Shown here one piece after another: positions 29,073-38,410 of a stretch of 64,000 nucleotides of DNA (its first letter is position 1; every line of letters starts with the position of its first letter). A program made the position numbers and the translations under genes. Source of the stretch: Dysgonomonas sp. 511 (GTDB lineage: Bacteria > Bacteroidota > Bacteroidia > Bacteroidales > Dysgonomonadaceae); assembly GCF_010501105.1 (NCBI RefSeq), contig NZ_QVMQ01000018.1, forward strand, positions 1 through 64,000, written 5' to 3'. The notes under the pieces are model-generated. The model made no database searches. It worked only from the letters and a program-made list of their open reading frames with translations, and was not told the origin of the DNA.

Positions 29073-29627
29073 ATGGAACTAGAAAACATGAGAGAGAAGA
29101 ATAAGGTTGTCATCTTATTAGCGCATCCCAACTTCGACGAATCACAAGCAAACAAAGAATTGCTCGATGCCGTTTACAATCCGGCTGAAGTAGAGTTGTA
29201 CAACCTGTACAGCGAAAAAGAATACTCGGTAGCCGAATGGGCCACGATAATGACAAGGGCATCGTCTGTTATACTCCAATTCCCTTTCTATTGGATGGCT
29301 GCCCCTTCGAAGCTTAAAGAATGGCAGGATACCGTTTTGAATACACTTGCCAAAACTCCTGCAATATCGGGCAAGCCTTGCACGGTGGTGACTACTACCG
29401 GCTGGAGCCAGGACTCGTACCGTAGCGGAGGCAAAGTAGGCTTCACGGTCGACGAACTGCTGCGCCCCTATCAGGCTGGCGTTACATACGCAGGTATGGT
29501 ATGGAAATCGCCATTGATAGTATATGGCATAGGCACATCCAACTCGGCAAAGAATATATCTATCGGAGTGGAGCAATATAAGAATATTGTAAACCAATAT
29601 ATACAGACCTCGCAAGAAATCTGGTAA
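29073..29627 (+). CDS. Flavodoxin-fold NAD(P)H-dependent oxidoreductase
   Basis: The protein has 184 residues from the ATG at 29073; the reading frame extends 48 bp upstream, but that part does not resemble the family. The N-terminal strand and phosphate loop VVILLAHPNFDESQANKELL, FPFYWMAAPSKLKEWQD and TTTGWSQDSYRSGG fit the MdaB/KefF/NQO quinone-reductase family, which reduce quinones or other electrophiles using FMN or FAD. It is cytoplasmic. It is convergent with the exonuclease gene 24 bp away, with no clear terminator between. Confidence 0.9.
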   Translation: MELENMREKNKVVILLAHPNFDESQANKELLDAVYNPAEVELYNLYSEKEYSVAEWATIMTRASSVILQFPFYWMAAPSKLKEWQDTVLNTLAKTPAISGKPCTVVTTTGWSQDSYRSGGKVGFTVDELLRPYQAGVTYAGMVWKSPLIVYGIGTSNSAKNISIGVEQYKNIVNQYIQTSQEIW

Positions 29628-29651
29628 TATCGCCGCTTTGCAAAACGGCGG

Positions 29652-30422
29652 TTACTTCTGCATTTCCCGCAACTTGATTTTGGTAAGGGCCTGCTTGGTA
29701 TTAAGTGGAAAATCGGCATCCATCATCCATGCGTAGAAGCTAGGCTCTTTTTTCAGCACTTCTACTACGGGTTTTCCCTTGTGTTTGCCAAAATTGAATA
29801 CCTCCACGCCGTTTTCGTCGAGGATGATACGTCCGGCAAGGTCTACATTATTGTTGAAGAATGAAAATTCGGAAGCGAGTTTCTCCACATCGTTCTCCAG
29901 GTCGGGATACTTGTCAAGCTGTGCCTTCAATACTTCGTAGGTTGCTTTAGTATCTGCTTCGGCAGAGTGAGCGTCAGTCAACTCCTTGTCGCAATAGAAC
30001 CTGTATGCAGCCTCAAGCGTGCGCTGTTCCTTTTTGTGGAAAATAATCTGTACATCTATCATTTTCCTTTTGCTGAAATCTATATCGACCCCTGCACGCA
30101 GAAATTCTTCTGCAAGCAACGGTACGTCGAACCGGCTGGAATTGAACCCTGCAAGGTCGCAACCTTCCATTTGTGTAGCCAGTGATTTGGCTATCTGTTT
30201 GAAGGTAGGTTCATCTTTTACATCTTCATCGGATATGCCGTGTATGGCTGTTGCTCCCGGAGGTATAGGCATTTCGGGATTCAGCCTTTTGGTTTTTATC
30301 TCCTCTTTGCCGTTGGGATACACTTTGAGGTACGATATTTCTACGATACGGTCTTTTGCCGTGTCGGTACCTGTGGTTTCGAGGTCGAAGAAGATGAGCG
30401 GGTTCTTTAGGTTTAATTCCAT
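29652..30422 (-). CDS. DnaQ-like 3'-5' exonuclease with C-terminal extra domain
   Basis: The 256-residue protein has DEDDh exonuclease motifs: FFDLETTG (Asp13, Glu15), NSSRFDVPLL (second Asp), and DAHSAEADTKATYEVL (His and Asp of the third motif). It resembles the epsilon subunit of DNA polymerase III or an RNase T-like enzyme. After about residue 205 a small domain (FNFGKHKGKPVVEVL ... YAWMMDADFP) is added, a combination common in Bacteroidota. A TACCTTTG box on the minus strand (30455-30448) lies 26 bp before the start. Whether it proofreads replication or has another role is not decided by the sequence. Confidence 0.92.
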   Translation of the reverse strand: MELNLKNPLIFFDLETTGTDTAKDRIVEISYLKVYPNGKEEIKTKRLNPEMPIPPGATAIHGISDEDVKDEPTFKQIAKSLATQMEGCDLAGFNSSRFDVPLLAEEFLRAGVDIDFSKRKMIDVQIIFHKKEQRTLEAAYRFYCDKELTDAHSAEADTKATYEVLKAQLDKYPDLENDVEKLASEFSFFNNNVDLAGRIILDENGVEVFNFGKHKGKPVVEVLKKEPSFYAWMMDADFPLNTKQALTKIKLREMQK

Positions 30423-30565
30423 TGGTTACAATATATTTTGCTTTTTGCAAAGGTACATCTTTGAATTTGAATAATAAGAGCCTGATTAAATTTTAGCGAA
30501 AATATTTCTTATAAGTTCTTTAGTATAGTTCTTAGCAACTTTTTTATGCTCTTTTTAGATAAATT

Positions 30566-31705
30566 TCATGGTTTGCCCCCAACCGGGCTCTTATTCTTTT
30601 TCCTTTTAACAAAAAACATATAATATCCGGTCAATGGCAGGCTTGCACCTATAAGGGCGCATATACAGGTAAATATTTTCGACCAGATGCCCCAGTAATT
30701 CCCTGTGTGCAGCGAATATACCCATGCCCATACCTGTGTAGCCTTTTCCTGATCTTTAAACAATGTTGCTTCTGTTATTTCACCGCTTTTTTTATCAAAC
30801 TTATAGGTATCTGTAGCACGCGAAGTATATGACGACCGAAGATGTACAGCGGCTGTGCCGTCTTGTACCTTTATATATTCGTAGCCGGGATTGGATGCCG
30901 ACAAGCTATCGAACACCGCTTGCCACTGGGCAGTATTTGTTTCTCTTTTTTCTTTCTTGTCTTCACCTTTGCCTCTTTTGCCCTGTCCTTGATTTTGTCC
31001 GCGTCCTTGCCCTTGTCCACCGTGTCCCTGTTCTTGTTTTATTTCTGCGCCAAACAGTTTGAATACTCCGTTGCGGTACCAGTCGAACGACCACACCATC
31101 CCGGTGAGGGCACAGATGAGCAGGATGAGGCAGGCATATACGCCAAGCACATTGTGAAGGTCGTAGAATAGGCGTTTCTTCCCCTTGCGGTACTGAATCT
31201 TAAAGCGGCTCTTGTTCATCTTGCGCGGCATCCATACTATAAGTCCGCTGATAAGGATAAATACAAGCAGCAGGGTAGAGATGCCTACGGTATATTTGCC
31301 CCATGTACGGCTGCCGTCCATCAGCCAGCGGTGCAAAGTCATAACAGTGAAAAACGGGCTTTCCCTGAATTTGTAGTAACCTGTGATTTGGCCTGTGTAT
31401 TGGTTTACGAAAGCTGTTTCGCGGAATCCTTTGGCGAGGGTCATGCTGTAGGTACGTCCGCGGTCGTGCGATACCTGTACCGATGCTACGGTGTTTGTAT
31501 CCATCTGTGCATTCACCATCGGTATCAGTTCATCCAGTGGGATAGGATTGCCAGTTGTTTCTTTTACAAAATAATGGGATGGATTTGCCAGTTCGAGTAT
31601 TTCGTCCTGAAAGACGAGTATCGCCCCGGTGAGGCAGACGATTGTTATGATTATCCCGGTAGGGATGGAAAGCCACCTGTGAAGCTTTTTGAGAAATTTT
31701 CGCAT
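30566..31705 (-). CDS. PepSY-associated TM protein (iron-uptake type)
   Basis: The 379-residue protein has membrane segments at about 12-34, 139-159, 187-206 and 342-365, with conserved-looking His125 and His183 next to membranes, as in PepSY_TM proteins. Periplasmic PepSY-like loops lie between (VSHDRGRTYSMTLAKGF; TAAVHLRSSYTSRATDTYKFD). Residues about 224-256 form a Gly/Gln/Lys-rich low-complexity linker. In related gene pairs such proteins accompany TonB siderophore receptors and are thought to help reduce or release iron. The receptor gene is directly upstream, and both share the same promoter module (31877-31957 and 34519-34599). Confidence 0.88.
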   Translation of the reverse strand: MRKFLKKLHRWLSIPTGIIITIVCLTGAILVFQDEILELANPSHYFVKETTGNPIPLDELIPMVNAQMDTNTVASVQVSHDRGRTYSMTLAKGFRETAFVNQYTGQITGYYKFRESPFFTVMTLHRWLMDGSRTWGKYTVGISTLLLVFILISGLIVWMPRKMNKSRFKIQYRKGKKRLFYDLHNVLGVYACLILLICALTGMVWSFDWYRNGVFKLFGAEIKQEQGHGGQGQGRGQNQGQGKRGKGEDKKEKRETNTAQWQAVFDSLSASNPGYEYIKVQDGTAAVHLRSSYTSRATDTYKFDKKSGEITEATLFKDQEKATQVWAWVYSLHTGNYWGIWSKIFTCICALIGASLPLTGYYMFFVKRKKNKSPVGGKP

Positions 31706-31754
31706 AATATATTATTTATCTTTCTAGTTTAGTTTGTTTTTAGACTCAAAAAAA

Positions 31755-31793
31755 GTTCCGATGTTTAATGGGTTCAGCAAAAAACATCGGAAC
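31755..31793 (-). terminator. Intrinsic terminator or leader attenuator before the PepSY gene
   Basis: A perfect 12-bp stem GTTCCGATGTTT / AAACATCGGAAC (31755-31766 with 31782-31793) is followed on the minus strand by seven U. It lies between the TonB-receptor gene and the PepSY gene, downstream of the predicted PepSY promoter. Confidence 0.8.
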
Positions 31794-31876
31794 GAACTAT
31801 CATCAAAGTTAAGTAATTCTTTAATCTAAAATATTCATGAGCGCCTACTCAAGATTAAATCAACTATCATCGGTTA

Positions 31877-31957
31877 CAAAGGTCGCATATATCCGTCATT
31901 CCTGCAATCGCAATAAATAGCGATATTTCAGTGTCCGGCTAATAATAAATAGTGATT
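31877..31957 (-). promoter_or_regulatory. Promoter module of the PepSY gene (copy 1)
   Basis: On the plus strand: CAAAGGTC (31877-31884), 19 bp, GCAATCGCAA (31904-31913), 26 bp, TAATAATAAATAGTGATT (31940-31957). Read on the minus strand, GACCTTTG would be the -7 box and TTG in TTGCGATTGC the -33 element. The same three blocks at exactly the same distances lie upstream of the TonB-receptor gene. Confidence 0.7.
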
Positions 31958-31963
31958 AGTCGC

Positions 31964-34456
31964 TTAGAAGCGGTACGATACCACTGCCGCAAAATTGCGG
32001 GGGTCTATCTGGTTGATAAATCCGCCACGGTAATAGGAGTTGTAGCCTATCTCGTCGAATATGTTGTTGAAGAACACGCGCGCCGTTACCTTGTTGTAGG
32101 TATAGCCCAACTGGGCGTTTATGGTGGTGTATGCCGGCATGTCGAATGGTTTGGTTCCTGTAGGTGAGCCGTGTCCGTCGGGCGATAGGCTGTATTCGTT
32201 TACAGGGCGGTCGCCTACATAATATACACCGACTCCGATCGACAATCCTTTCAGCACAGATTTGTCTAATTTGTATTGTATCCATCCGTTTGCTGTGTGC
32301 ATAGGTGCATTCATCGGTGCCGAGCCGCTGACATACGACGGGCTGTTTTGGTATTCCGCATCCAGATAGGCATACCCCAGCATCACTTGCAGGTTTTCTA
32401 ATATGCGCCCGCTCAACTCGGTTTCTATCCCGCGCCTTTTCAGGTCGCCGGCTTTGATATGGTAGCCGGTTGGCTGGTTTGTTCCTTCAACGTATTCTGT
32501 ATTCGACAGGTTCTTATTTATAATGTGGAAGTATGTAAAATTGAAACGCAACCTGTTGTTCAGCCAGTCCGATTTTACGCCAAATTCCCATTGTTTCGAA
32601 ACCGACGCCCCGATCCGTTCGCCGTTCGACATCAGGTTTGCCGCCGACCTCAGGTTGGTAGTGGTCGTATAAGAACCAAACAGATTTACATTTTCTAGTG
32701 GCGAAATCATCAAACCTGCCATGGGGTTCCATGCGCTCTCTGTTGTTTTGGGGCTGCTGCTTATAGCGGTTTTGTCGCTCACTATTGTTTGGGTCTTTCC
32801 GTTTCCGTCGACAATCTTATCTGTCTTTTGGTATTTCTTGATAGTTTCGTCTTCTACAGATATCGAACTGTAGCGAAGCCCTAATATGGCTTTTAGATAT
32901 TTGTTGATAGTAAGCACTTCCTGCGCCATTATGCCATATGTCGATGTCTGGGTGTTGGTAATGCTTTGCCCCGGCCAGGTTACACTTTCTATCTCAGGAT
33001 TTGCAATCTTGTCGGCAAGTACGTCTATCGTATCTACTGCTATAGCACCCAGCTTGCTTATGCTGCCATTCCATGCACCATAAGAGGTGCTGGCTACATC
33101 CGCCATTTTGTAGTCGAACCCAAGCTGAAATGTATGCTTCAATGTTCCTGTATATACATCGCGTCCTATCAGGTCGAGCTGGAAAGTGGAGTTTTTATCT
33201 TCTTTGTGAGAACGCGATATGCCGCGGGCCCTTTTATTCAGGTCTTGGCCTTTGATAGAACTCAACGAAGCGCTGGTATTATCGGTAGTGTTGGATGCTG
33301 CAAAATAAGCTGCCCTTACGCTGATTACGTTTGACAACTGCCTAGTCAGCCGTGCCGCATAAGTCAAAGTCTTGGTATTGTTGTTATCTGTAGCGAAACC
33401 TAAAAACTTGCTGTGAGGCATATCGTAGAGAGCTTCTGTGTCGTCGCCGGCAAGGTTTACGGTGCTGGTATATGGCGTGCTGTTGTTGTTCAGGTAATCC
33501 ATTTCTACAGTTACGGTTGTCATATTATCAGGACGCCATTCTACTGACGGGTTTATATATACCTTATCCATAGACACAATGGGGCGGTAATTGTCCATGC
33601 GTTCGTAGGCGCCATTCAGGCGGAAGGCTATAGTCCGGTTCCTGTCAAGCACCGACTGTACATCGAATGTAGGGCGTACCTGTCCCCAACTGCCTGTACG
33701 GAAAGAAACTTCGCCTCCATTCACAAATTTGGGAGTTTTGGTCACAACATTGATTATACCTCCCGGACTCCCCAGGTCGTTGCCGACACCTTGTGTAATA
33801 GCTGCCGAACCCTTTATCACCTGCACGCTTTCTACCCCCTGCATATCCGATGCCAGCGAGGCCGTACGGAAATCGGAATCGACACGCACGCCATTTTTTA
33901 AGATTGGCACACCACGGTAACCACGTGTAGACAAGCTTTCGCGCACGCCGCCGTAAGAGCCGAAAAGGGTTACTCCCGGCACATTCCTTACCGCATCGGT
34001 AATGGTCAACGCACCTTGTTCGGCTATCACCTTGTCCGATATTACCGATATGCTTTGTATCTGTTCGCTAGGGCGGAGTGGCATACGGGTGATTGCATCC
34101 AGTTTTTCAGGCTGCTTGTAGCGTTCGCCGAATACTTCTACAGCCTCCAGTTGGTTGTTTTCGTTCAAAAGCAGGCGCACAGGCACCGAGTCTTGGAGCG
34201 AAAGGTCTATCTGTTGTTTGTCTGCCTGATAGCCGATAAAAGTGGCTTCGATAGTCAATACACGCTCAGGCAGGTTTTTGAAATAGAAAACGCCGTTGTC
34301 GTCGGTCAGTTTTACTTTGCCCAGCTCTTTTATTGTCACTGTGGCCGATGGGAGCGAGTTCCCGTTTTGGTCTACTACCCGTCCTTTTACCGAACCGGCA
34401 ACTGCAAGTTGGATACTAATGGCTAATAATATGAGTGTAGCACATATTTTTCTCAT
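31964..34456 (-). CDS. TonB-dependent siderophore-type receptor
   Basis: The 830-residue outer-membrane protein has a signal peptide (to about 20), a carboxypeptidase-regulatory-like beta-sandwich domain (about 22-110; VKGRVVDQNGNSLPSATVTI), a plug domain (about 120-235; ITDAVRNVPGVTLFGSYGG, VLKGSAAITQG-like IKGSAAITQGVG) and a 22-strand barrel ending in VVSYRF. The plug sequence and the barrel pattern resemble ferric siderophore receptors. It takes up a ferric chelate using TonB energy. A PepSY protein gene lies downstream, which supports iron uptake. The ligand is unknown; no siderophore synthesis genes are here. Confidence 0.93.
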   Translation of the reverse strand: MRKICATLILLAISIQLAVAGSVKGRVVDQNGNSLPSATVTIKELGKVKLTDDNGVFYFKNLPERVLTIEATFIGYQADKQQIDLSLQDSVPVRLLLNENNQLEAVEVFGERYKQPEKLDAITRMPLRPSEQIQSISVISDKVIAEQGALTITDAVRNVPGVTLFGSYGGVRESLSTRGYRGVPILKNGVRVDSDFRTASLASDMQGVESVQVIKGSAAITQGVGNDLGSPGGIINVVTKTPKFVNGGEVSFRTGSWGQVRPTFDVQSVLDRNRTIAFRLNGAYERMDNYRPIVSMDKVYINPSVEWRPDNMTTVTVEMDYLNNNSTPYTSTVNLAGDDTEALYDMPHSKFLGFATDNNNTKTLTYAARLTRQLSNVISVRAAYFAASNTTDNTSASLSSIKGQDLNKRARGISRSHKEDKNSTFQLDLIGRDVYTGTLKHTFQLGFDYKMADVASTSYGAWNGSISKLGAIAVDTIDVLADKIANPEIESVTWPGQSITNTQTSTYGIMAQEVLTINKYLKAILGLRYSSISVEDETIKKYQKTDKIVDGNGKTQTIVSDKTAISSSPKTTESAWNPMAGLMISPLENVNLFGSYTTTTNLRSAANLMSNGERIGASVSKQWEFGVKSDWLNNRLRFNFTYFHIINKNLSNTEYVEGTNQPTGYHIKAGDLKRRGIETELSGRILENLQVMLGYAYLDAEYQNSPSYVSGSAPMNAPMHTANGWIQYKLDKSVLKGLSIGVGVYYVGDRPVNEYSLSPDGHGSPTGTKPFDMPAYTTINAQLGYTYNKVTARVFFNNIFDEIGYNSYYRGGFINQIDPRNFAAVVSYRF

Positions 34457-34769
34457 AATTGTATATTATATATGGTTTAGAGTCTGTTTAATGATGGAGG
34501 AATAAAAAAATCCGAGCGCAAAGGTCTTGAATATCATAAGGGCGAGCAATCGCAAGATGTAATGAAACTATTCAGGCATTTTAATTATAAATAGTGATTG
34601 CGAAAGGTATTTTAACACAATGAGATGTGATTTATGAGAGCCTGTTGCAGTCTTATTTACTATAACATCAAGAGTATGTGATTTATATATTGTTAGCAAA
34701 CAGTATCCAAATATTTTTCTTACTTTTGTGCTTTCTTTTTAGATTCTGAAAAATATAAAACTAAAAGCC
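34457..34769. other. Divergent intergenic region, receptor gene / pyrG
   Basis: The left half holds the receptor promoter module (34519-34599). The right half holds TACTTTTG at 34721-34728, a -7-type box for pyrG about 41 bp before its start, without a clear -33 element. I see no Fur-box-like palindrome and no small gene. Confidence 0.6.
34519..34599 (-). promoter_or_regulatory. Promoter module of the TonB-receptor gene (copy 2)
   Basis: CAAAGGTC (34519-34526), 19 bp, GCAATCGCAA (34546-34555), 26 bp, TAATTATAAATAGTGATT (34582-34599). Block sequences match copy 1 with a single mismatch, and distances are identical, while the bases between blocks have diverged. GCAATCGC and GTGATTGC (34594-34601) form a spaced inverted repeat that a regulator could bind. 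Confidence 0.7.
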
Positions 34770-36383
34770 GTGGCCGATACAAAGTATATATTTGTTACAG
34801 GTGGAGTTATTTCATCTTTAGGTAAAGGTATTATAGCCTCTTCATTAGGCAAACTACTACAAGCAAGAGGGTATAAAGTAACCATCCAAAAACTAGACCC
34901 CTACATCAACATAGACCCGGGGACGCTAAACCCTTACGAGCATGGCGAATGCTATGTTACCGTAGACGGGCATGAGGCCGACCTCGACCTGGGGCACTAT
35001 GAGCGTTTCCTCAACCAGCCTACCCATAAGGACAACAACATCACTACGGGGCGCATTTACCAAAATGTAATCAACAAGGAACGTAAGGGCGACTATCTGG
35101 GCAAAACCGTGCAGATAGTACCTCATATTACCGATGAGATAAAACGCAATATCAAGATGGTAGGCACAAAATACGATTACGATTTTGTGATTACCGAGAT
35201 AGGCGGCACAGTGGGCGATATAGAATCGCTTCCGTTTATAGAGAGTATCCGCCAGTTGCGTTGGGAACTGGGCAAAAACTGCCTGTGCGTGCATCTTACC
35301 TATGTGCCATACATAGCAGCAGCCAAAGAAGTGAAGACAAAACCTACCCAACACTCCGTTAAGCAACTGCAATCGGAAGGAGTACAACCCGACTTGCTGG
35401 TTCTGCGTACCGAACACACGCTCAACAAAGACATACTGCGCAAAGTAGCTTTGTTTTGCAATGTGGAGGTAGACGCCGTAGTGCAATCGGTAGACGTACC
35501 TACCATATACGAAGTGCCACTGAATATGCAAGCACAGAATATGGACGAAATCGTACTGCGTAAACTAGGTATGCCAATCGGCGAAAAACCGGCTATGCAG
35601 CCTTGGCGCGATTTCCTGAGCAAGAAGAAGAATGCAAAAGATACAGTCCGTATCGGGTTGGTAGGCAAGTATGTGGAACTGCCCGATGCTTACAAGTCGA
35701 TAAACGAATCGCTGTTGCAGGCTGCCACTTACAACGAACGCAAGCTCGACCTGCAGTTTATACTTTCCGATAAGCTTACCGACGAAAATGTGGCAAATGC
35801 ACTGTCGTCGATGGATGGCATTGTTATCGCTCCCGGCTTTGGGCAGCGCGGTGTGGAAGGAAAAATAACAGCCATAAAATATGCCCGCGAAAACGACATA
35901 CCTACTTTTGGTATCTGTCTGGGTATGCAGTGCATGGTGATAGAATACGCCCGCAACGTATTGGGGCTGACAGAAGCCAACTCTACCGAAATGGATTCTC
36001 ATACTCCGTTCAAGGTAATAGACCTGATGGAAGAGCAGAAAAATATTACCAACATGGGCGGCACAATGCGCCTCGGTGCTTACAAGTGCGAACTCGGAAA
36101 AGGCTCGCTCGTATATCAGGCATACGGTAAAAAACTGATAGAAGAACGCCACCGCCACCGTTTCGAATTTAACAACGACTTCAAAGACGACTACGAAAAG
36201 CATGGCATGAAATGCACCGGCATCAATCCCGAAATGGGCTTGGTAGAGGTAGTCGAAGTTCCGGAAAAGAAATGGTTTTTAGGAACACAGTTCCACCCCG
36301 AATACAACAGCACCGTACTTGCGCCAAACCCTCTTTTCATGAGCTTTATAAAGGCAATAACAGAAAATAAAAAGAAAGAATAA
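34770..36383 (+). CDS. pyrG: CTP synthase
   Basis: The 537-residue enzyme aminates UTP to CTP with glutamine or ammonia. The N-terminal synthetase domain starts with the P-loop GGVISSLGKGI, and the C-terminal class I glutamine amidotransferase domain has the nucleophile Cys383 in FGICLGMQ and the His-Glu pair in QFHPEYNS near residue 513. The length is typical. The start is a GTG at 34770: the family N-terminus (ADTKYIFVTGG) follows directly and no in-frame ATG is nearby. yidC begins 21 bp downstream, so the two are likely one transcript. Confidence 0.98.
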   Translation: MADTKYIFVTGGVISSLGKGIIASSLGKLLQARGYKVTIQKLDPYINIDPGTLNPYEHGECYVTVDGHEADLDLGHYERFLNQPTHKDNNITTGRIYQNVINKERKGDYLGKTVQIVPHITDEIKRNIKMVGTKYDYDFVITEIGGTVGDIESLPFIESIRQLRWELGKNCLCVHLTYVPYIAAAKEVKTKPTQHSVKQLQSEGVQPDLLVLRTEHTLNKDILRKVALFCNVEVDAVVQSVDVPTIYEVPLNMQAQNMDEIVLRKLGMPIGEKPAMQPWRDFLSKKKNAKDTVRIGLVGKYVELPDAYKSINESLLQAATYNERKLDLQFILSDKLTDENVANALSSMDGIVIAPGFGQRGVEGKITAIKYARENDIPTFGICLGMQCMVIEYARNVLGLTEANSTEMDSHTPFKVIDLMEEQKNITNMGGTMRLGAYKCELGKGSLVYQAYGKKLIEERHRHRFEFNNDFKDDYEKHGMKCTGINPEMGLVEVVEVPEKKWFLGTQFHPEYNSTVLAPNPLFMSFIKAITENKKKE

Positions 36384-36404
36384 TATAATTTTAGAACAAA
36401 CTAA

Positions 36405-38336
36405 ATGGATAAGAATACAATTACCGGCTTTATACTTATTGCAGTCGTAATTATAGGCTTCACATTACTAAACAGGCCTTCGCCCGAAGAGCAGTCGCGA
36501 AGACAGGAACAGCTGGAGAAAGAAACAGCCGAATATGCCCAGTTGAAAGAAGAAGAAAAAGAGGCTTCGGGCAAAGATTCGGCAAGCCAAAAACAAGCGA
36601 ATCCGGTAGATGATTTCTTTGTTGCACCCGTGCAAGAGAGCGATTCGCTATCTTCTGCCATCGACTCGTTGCAGGCCACAAAAGGCGCAGAACAATTGCT
36701 TACACTGGAAAACGATAAGGTGAAAGCCGTAATCTCTACCAAAGGAGCCAAAATGGTTAGTGTGCAACTGAAAGAATATGCCCGCTACGATAAAGATTCG
36801 CTTTACCTTTTCGACAACGATGGCGATTTTGCACTGCTCCTTACCAACAAGAAAGGGAAAGTGCTATCTACCAAAGACCTGATATTTACACCGATAGAGA
36901 CAGAAGATAAAAACTCTGCCATCCTGCGTTTCTCCTATGCCGAAAACCAGTATATCGACTTCACATATAAGCTTGCCGAAAACGATTATATGATGAAATA
37001 CGATATCGACATGGTAGGCTTGCAACCAATGCTCGACAGGGAAAAAGCCGATATATTCGAAATACAATGGTCGCACAAAATGCGCCGTCAGGAAAAGAGC
37101 GTGAAGAACGAACAGCGTTATTCGCACCTTTCGTATAAATATATAGGCGGAGATGTCAACGAACTGAGCGCCGACAAAAACGAACAGGTAGAACTGAAAG
37201 AACCATCGAAATGGGTGGCTTTCAAAAACCAGTTCTTTGCTCCTATCCTTATTGCCGACGAAAAAATAGAAGTTGCATTGCTTGATTCGCGTGTGATGCA
37301 GACCGACGACAACAGCGAATACCTCAAAACCTGCGATGCACACCTTTTCGTCCCTGCCAAAATGGATATGGGCGAAGGACGTATGAGCACAGGGTTTACA
37401 TACTACCTCGGCCCTATGTCGTACTCGTTGCTCAAAAGCTACGACGACAATGTTAGCGATGCAAGCAATCAGCTCGATTTGGACAAGCTGGTTCCACTGG
37501 GATGGACATTGTTCCGTTGGGTAAACCAATACTTCGTGATACCTGTTTTCAACTTGCTGAGAGGTACAGGGCTTTCTATGGGTCTGGTTATACTATTGCT
37601 TACCATTATCGTAAAACTTGTTATCTCCCCGTTGACATATAAGTCGTTTATGTCGTCGGCCAAGATGCGCGTCCTGCGTCCTCAGGTAGAAGAGATAAAT
37701 GCCAAGTTCCCCAAACAGGAGCAGGCAATGGAAAAACAACAGGCCACAATGGCTCTCTACAATAAGGCAGGCGTCAACCCGATGAGCGGATGTATTCCGT
37801 TACTCTTGCAGATGCCTATACTGATCGCCTTGTTCCAGTTCTTCCCCAATGCGATAGAGCTGCGCCAGCAAAGCTTCCTTTGGGCAAAAGACCTGTCTAC
37901 ATACGATGCTATTATAGAATGGGGTACGCATATCCCGCTGATAGGCACGCATATAAGCTTGTTCTGTATATTGATGACTGTGACCAATATCATCTATACC
38001 AAGTTCAATATGGAAATGACCAATACAGGACAGCAGCAAATGCCGGGTATGAAATGGATGATGTATCTCATGCCGTTGATATTCCTGTTTATGTTGAACG
38101 ATTTCCCTTCGGGGCTTACATACTACTACTTCCTTTCATTATTGATTACAATCTTGTTGACAATAGCATTCCGCTACATGATAAATGAAGACAAAGTGCT
38201 TGCAAAACTGGAGGCTAACAAAGCCAAGCCTAAAAAGAAATCGGGCTTTATGGCTCGCCTCGAAGAAGCGCAACGCATCCAGCAACAACAAATGAAGGAA
38301 AAGAACAAAACGAATAGTACGAAGAAAAAAAGATAG
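36405..38336 (+). CDS. yidC: Membrane protein insertase YidC
   Basis: The 643-residue protein has an N-terminal membrane anchor (about 5-22), a large periplasmic beta-sandwich domain (about 60-350) and the conserved Oxa1 core with five membrane segments (about 365-600), including YKSFMSSAKMRVLRPQVEEI and NPMSGCIPLLLQMPI. The C-terminus is rich in Lys and Gln, as usual for ribosome contact. It inserts membrane proteins with or without SecYEG. It is co-transcribed with pyrG and followed by a terminator. Confidence 0.98.
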   Translation: MDKNTITGFILIAVVIIGFTLLNRPSPEEQSRRQEQLEKETAEYAQLKEEEKEASGKDSASQKQANPVDDFFVAPVQESDSLSSAIDSLQATKGAEQLLTLENDKVKAVISTKGAKMVSVQLKEYARYDKDSLYLFDNDGDFALLLTNKKGKVLSTKDLIFTPIETEDKNSAILRFSYAENQYIDFTYKLAENDYMMKYDIDMVGLQPMLDREKADIFEIQWSHKMRRQEKSVKNEQRYSHLSYKYIGGDVNELSADKNEQVELKEPSKWVAFKNQFFAPILIADEKIEVALLDSRVMQTDDNSEYLKTCDAHLFVPAKMDMGEGRMSTGFTYYLGPMSYSLLKSYDDNVSDASNQLDLDKLVPLGWTLFRWVNQYFVIPVFNLLRGTGLSMGLVILLLTIIVKLVISPLTYKSFMSSAKMRVLRPQVEEINAKFPKQEQAMEKQQATMALYNKAGVNPMSGCIPLLLQMPILIALFQFFPNAIELRQQSFLWAKDLSTYDAIIEWGTHIPLIGTHISLFCILMTVTNIIYTKFNMEMTNTGQQQMPGMKWMMYLMPLIFLFMLNDFPSGLTYYYFLSLLITILLTIAFRYMINEDKVLAKLEANKAKPKKKSGFMARLEEAQRIQQQQMKEKNKTNSTKKKR

Positions 38337-38360
38337 TCGCAAGACATATATATTGTGAAT

Positions 38361-38384
38361 AAAGGCAGCCGGAAGGTTGCCTTT
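38361..38384 (+). terminator. Terminator after pyrG-yidC
   Basis: AAAGGCAGCC / GGTTGCCTTT with a GGAA tetraloop (38371-38374), followed by GTTGTTTT. Confidence 0.85.
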
Positions 38385-38410
38385 GTTGTTTTGCATTATA
38401 TTTCGATATC

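Noticed and set aside
34457..34769. Fur box upstream of the TonB-receptor gene
   Set aside because: I found no GATAATGATAATCATTATC-like palindrome; the shared module has a different core.
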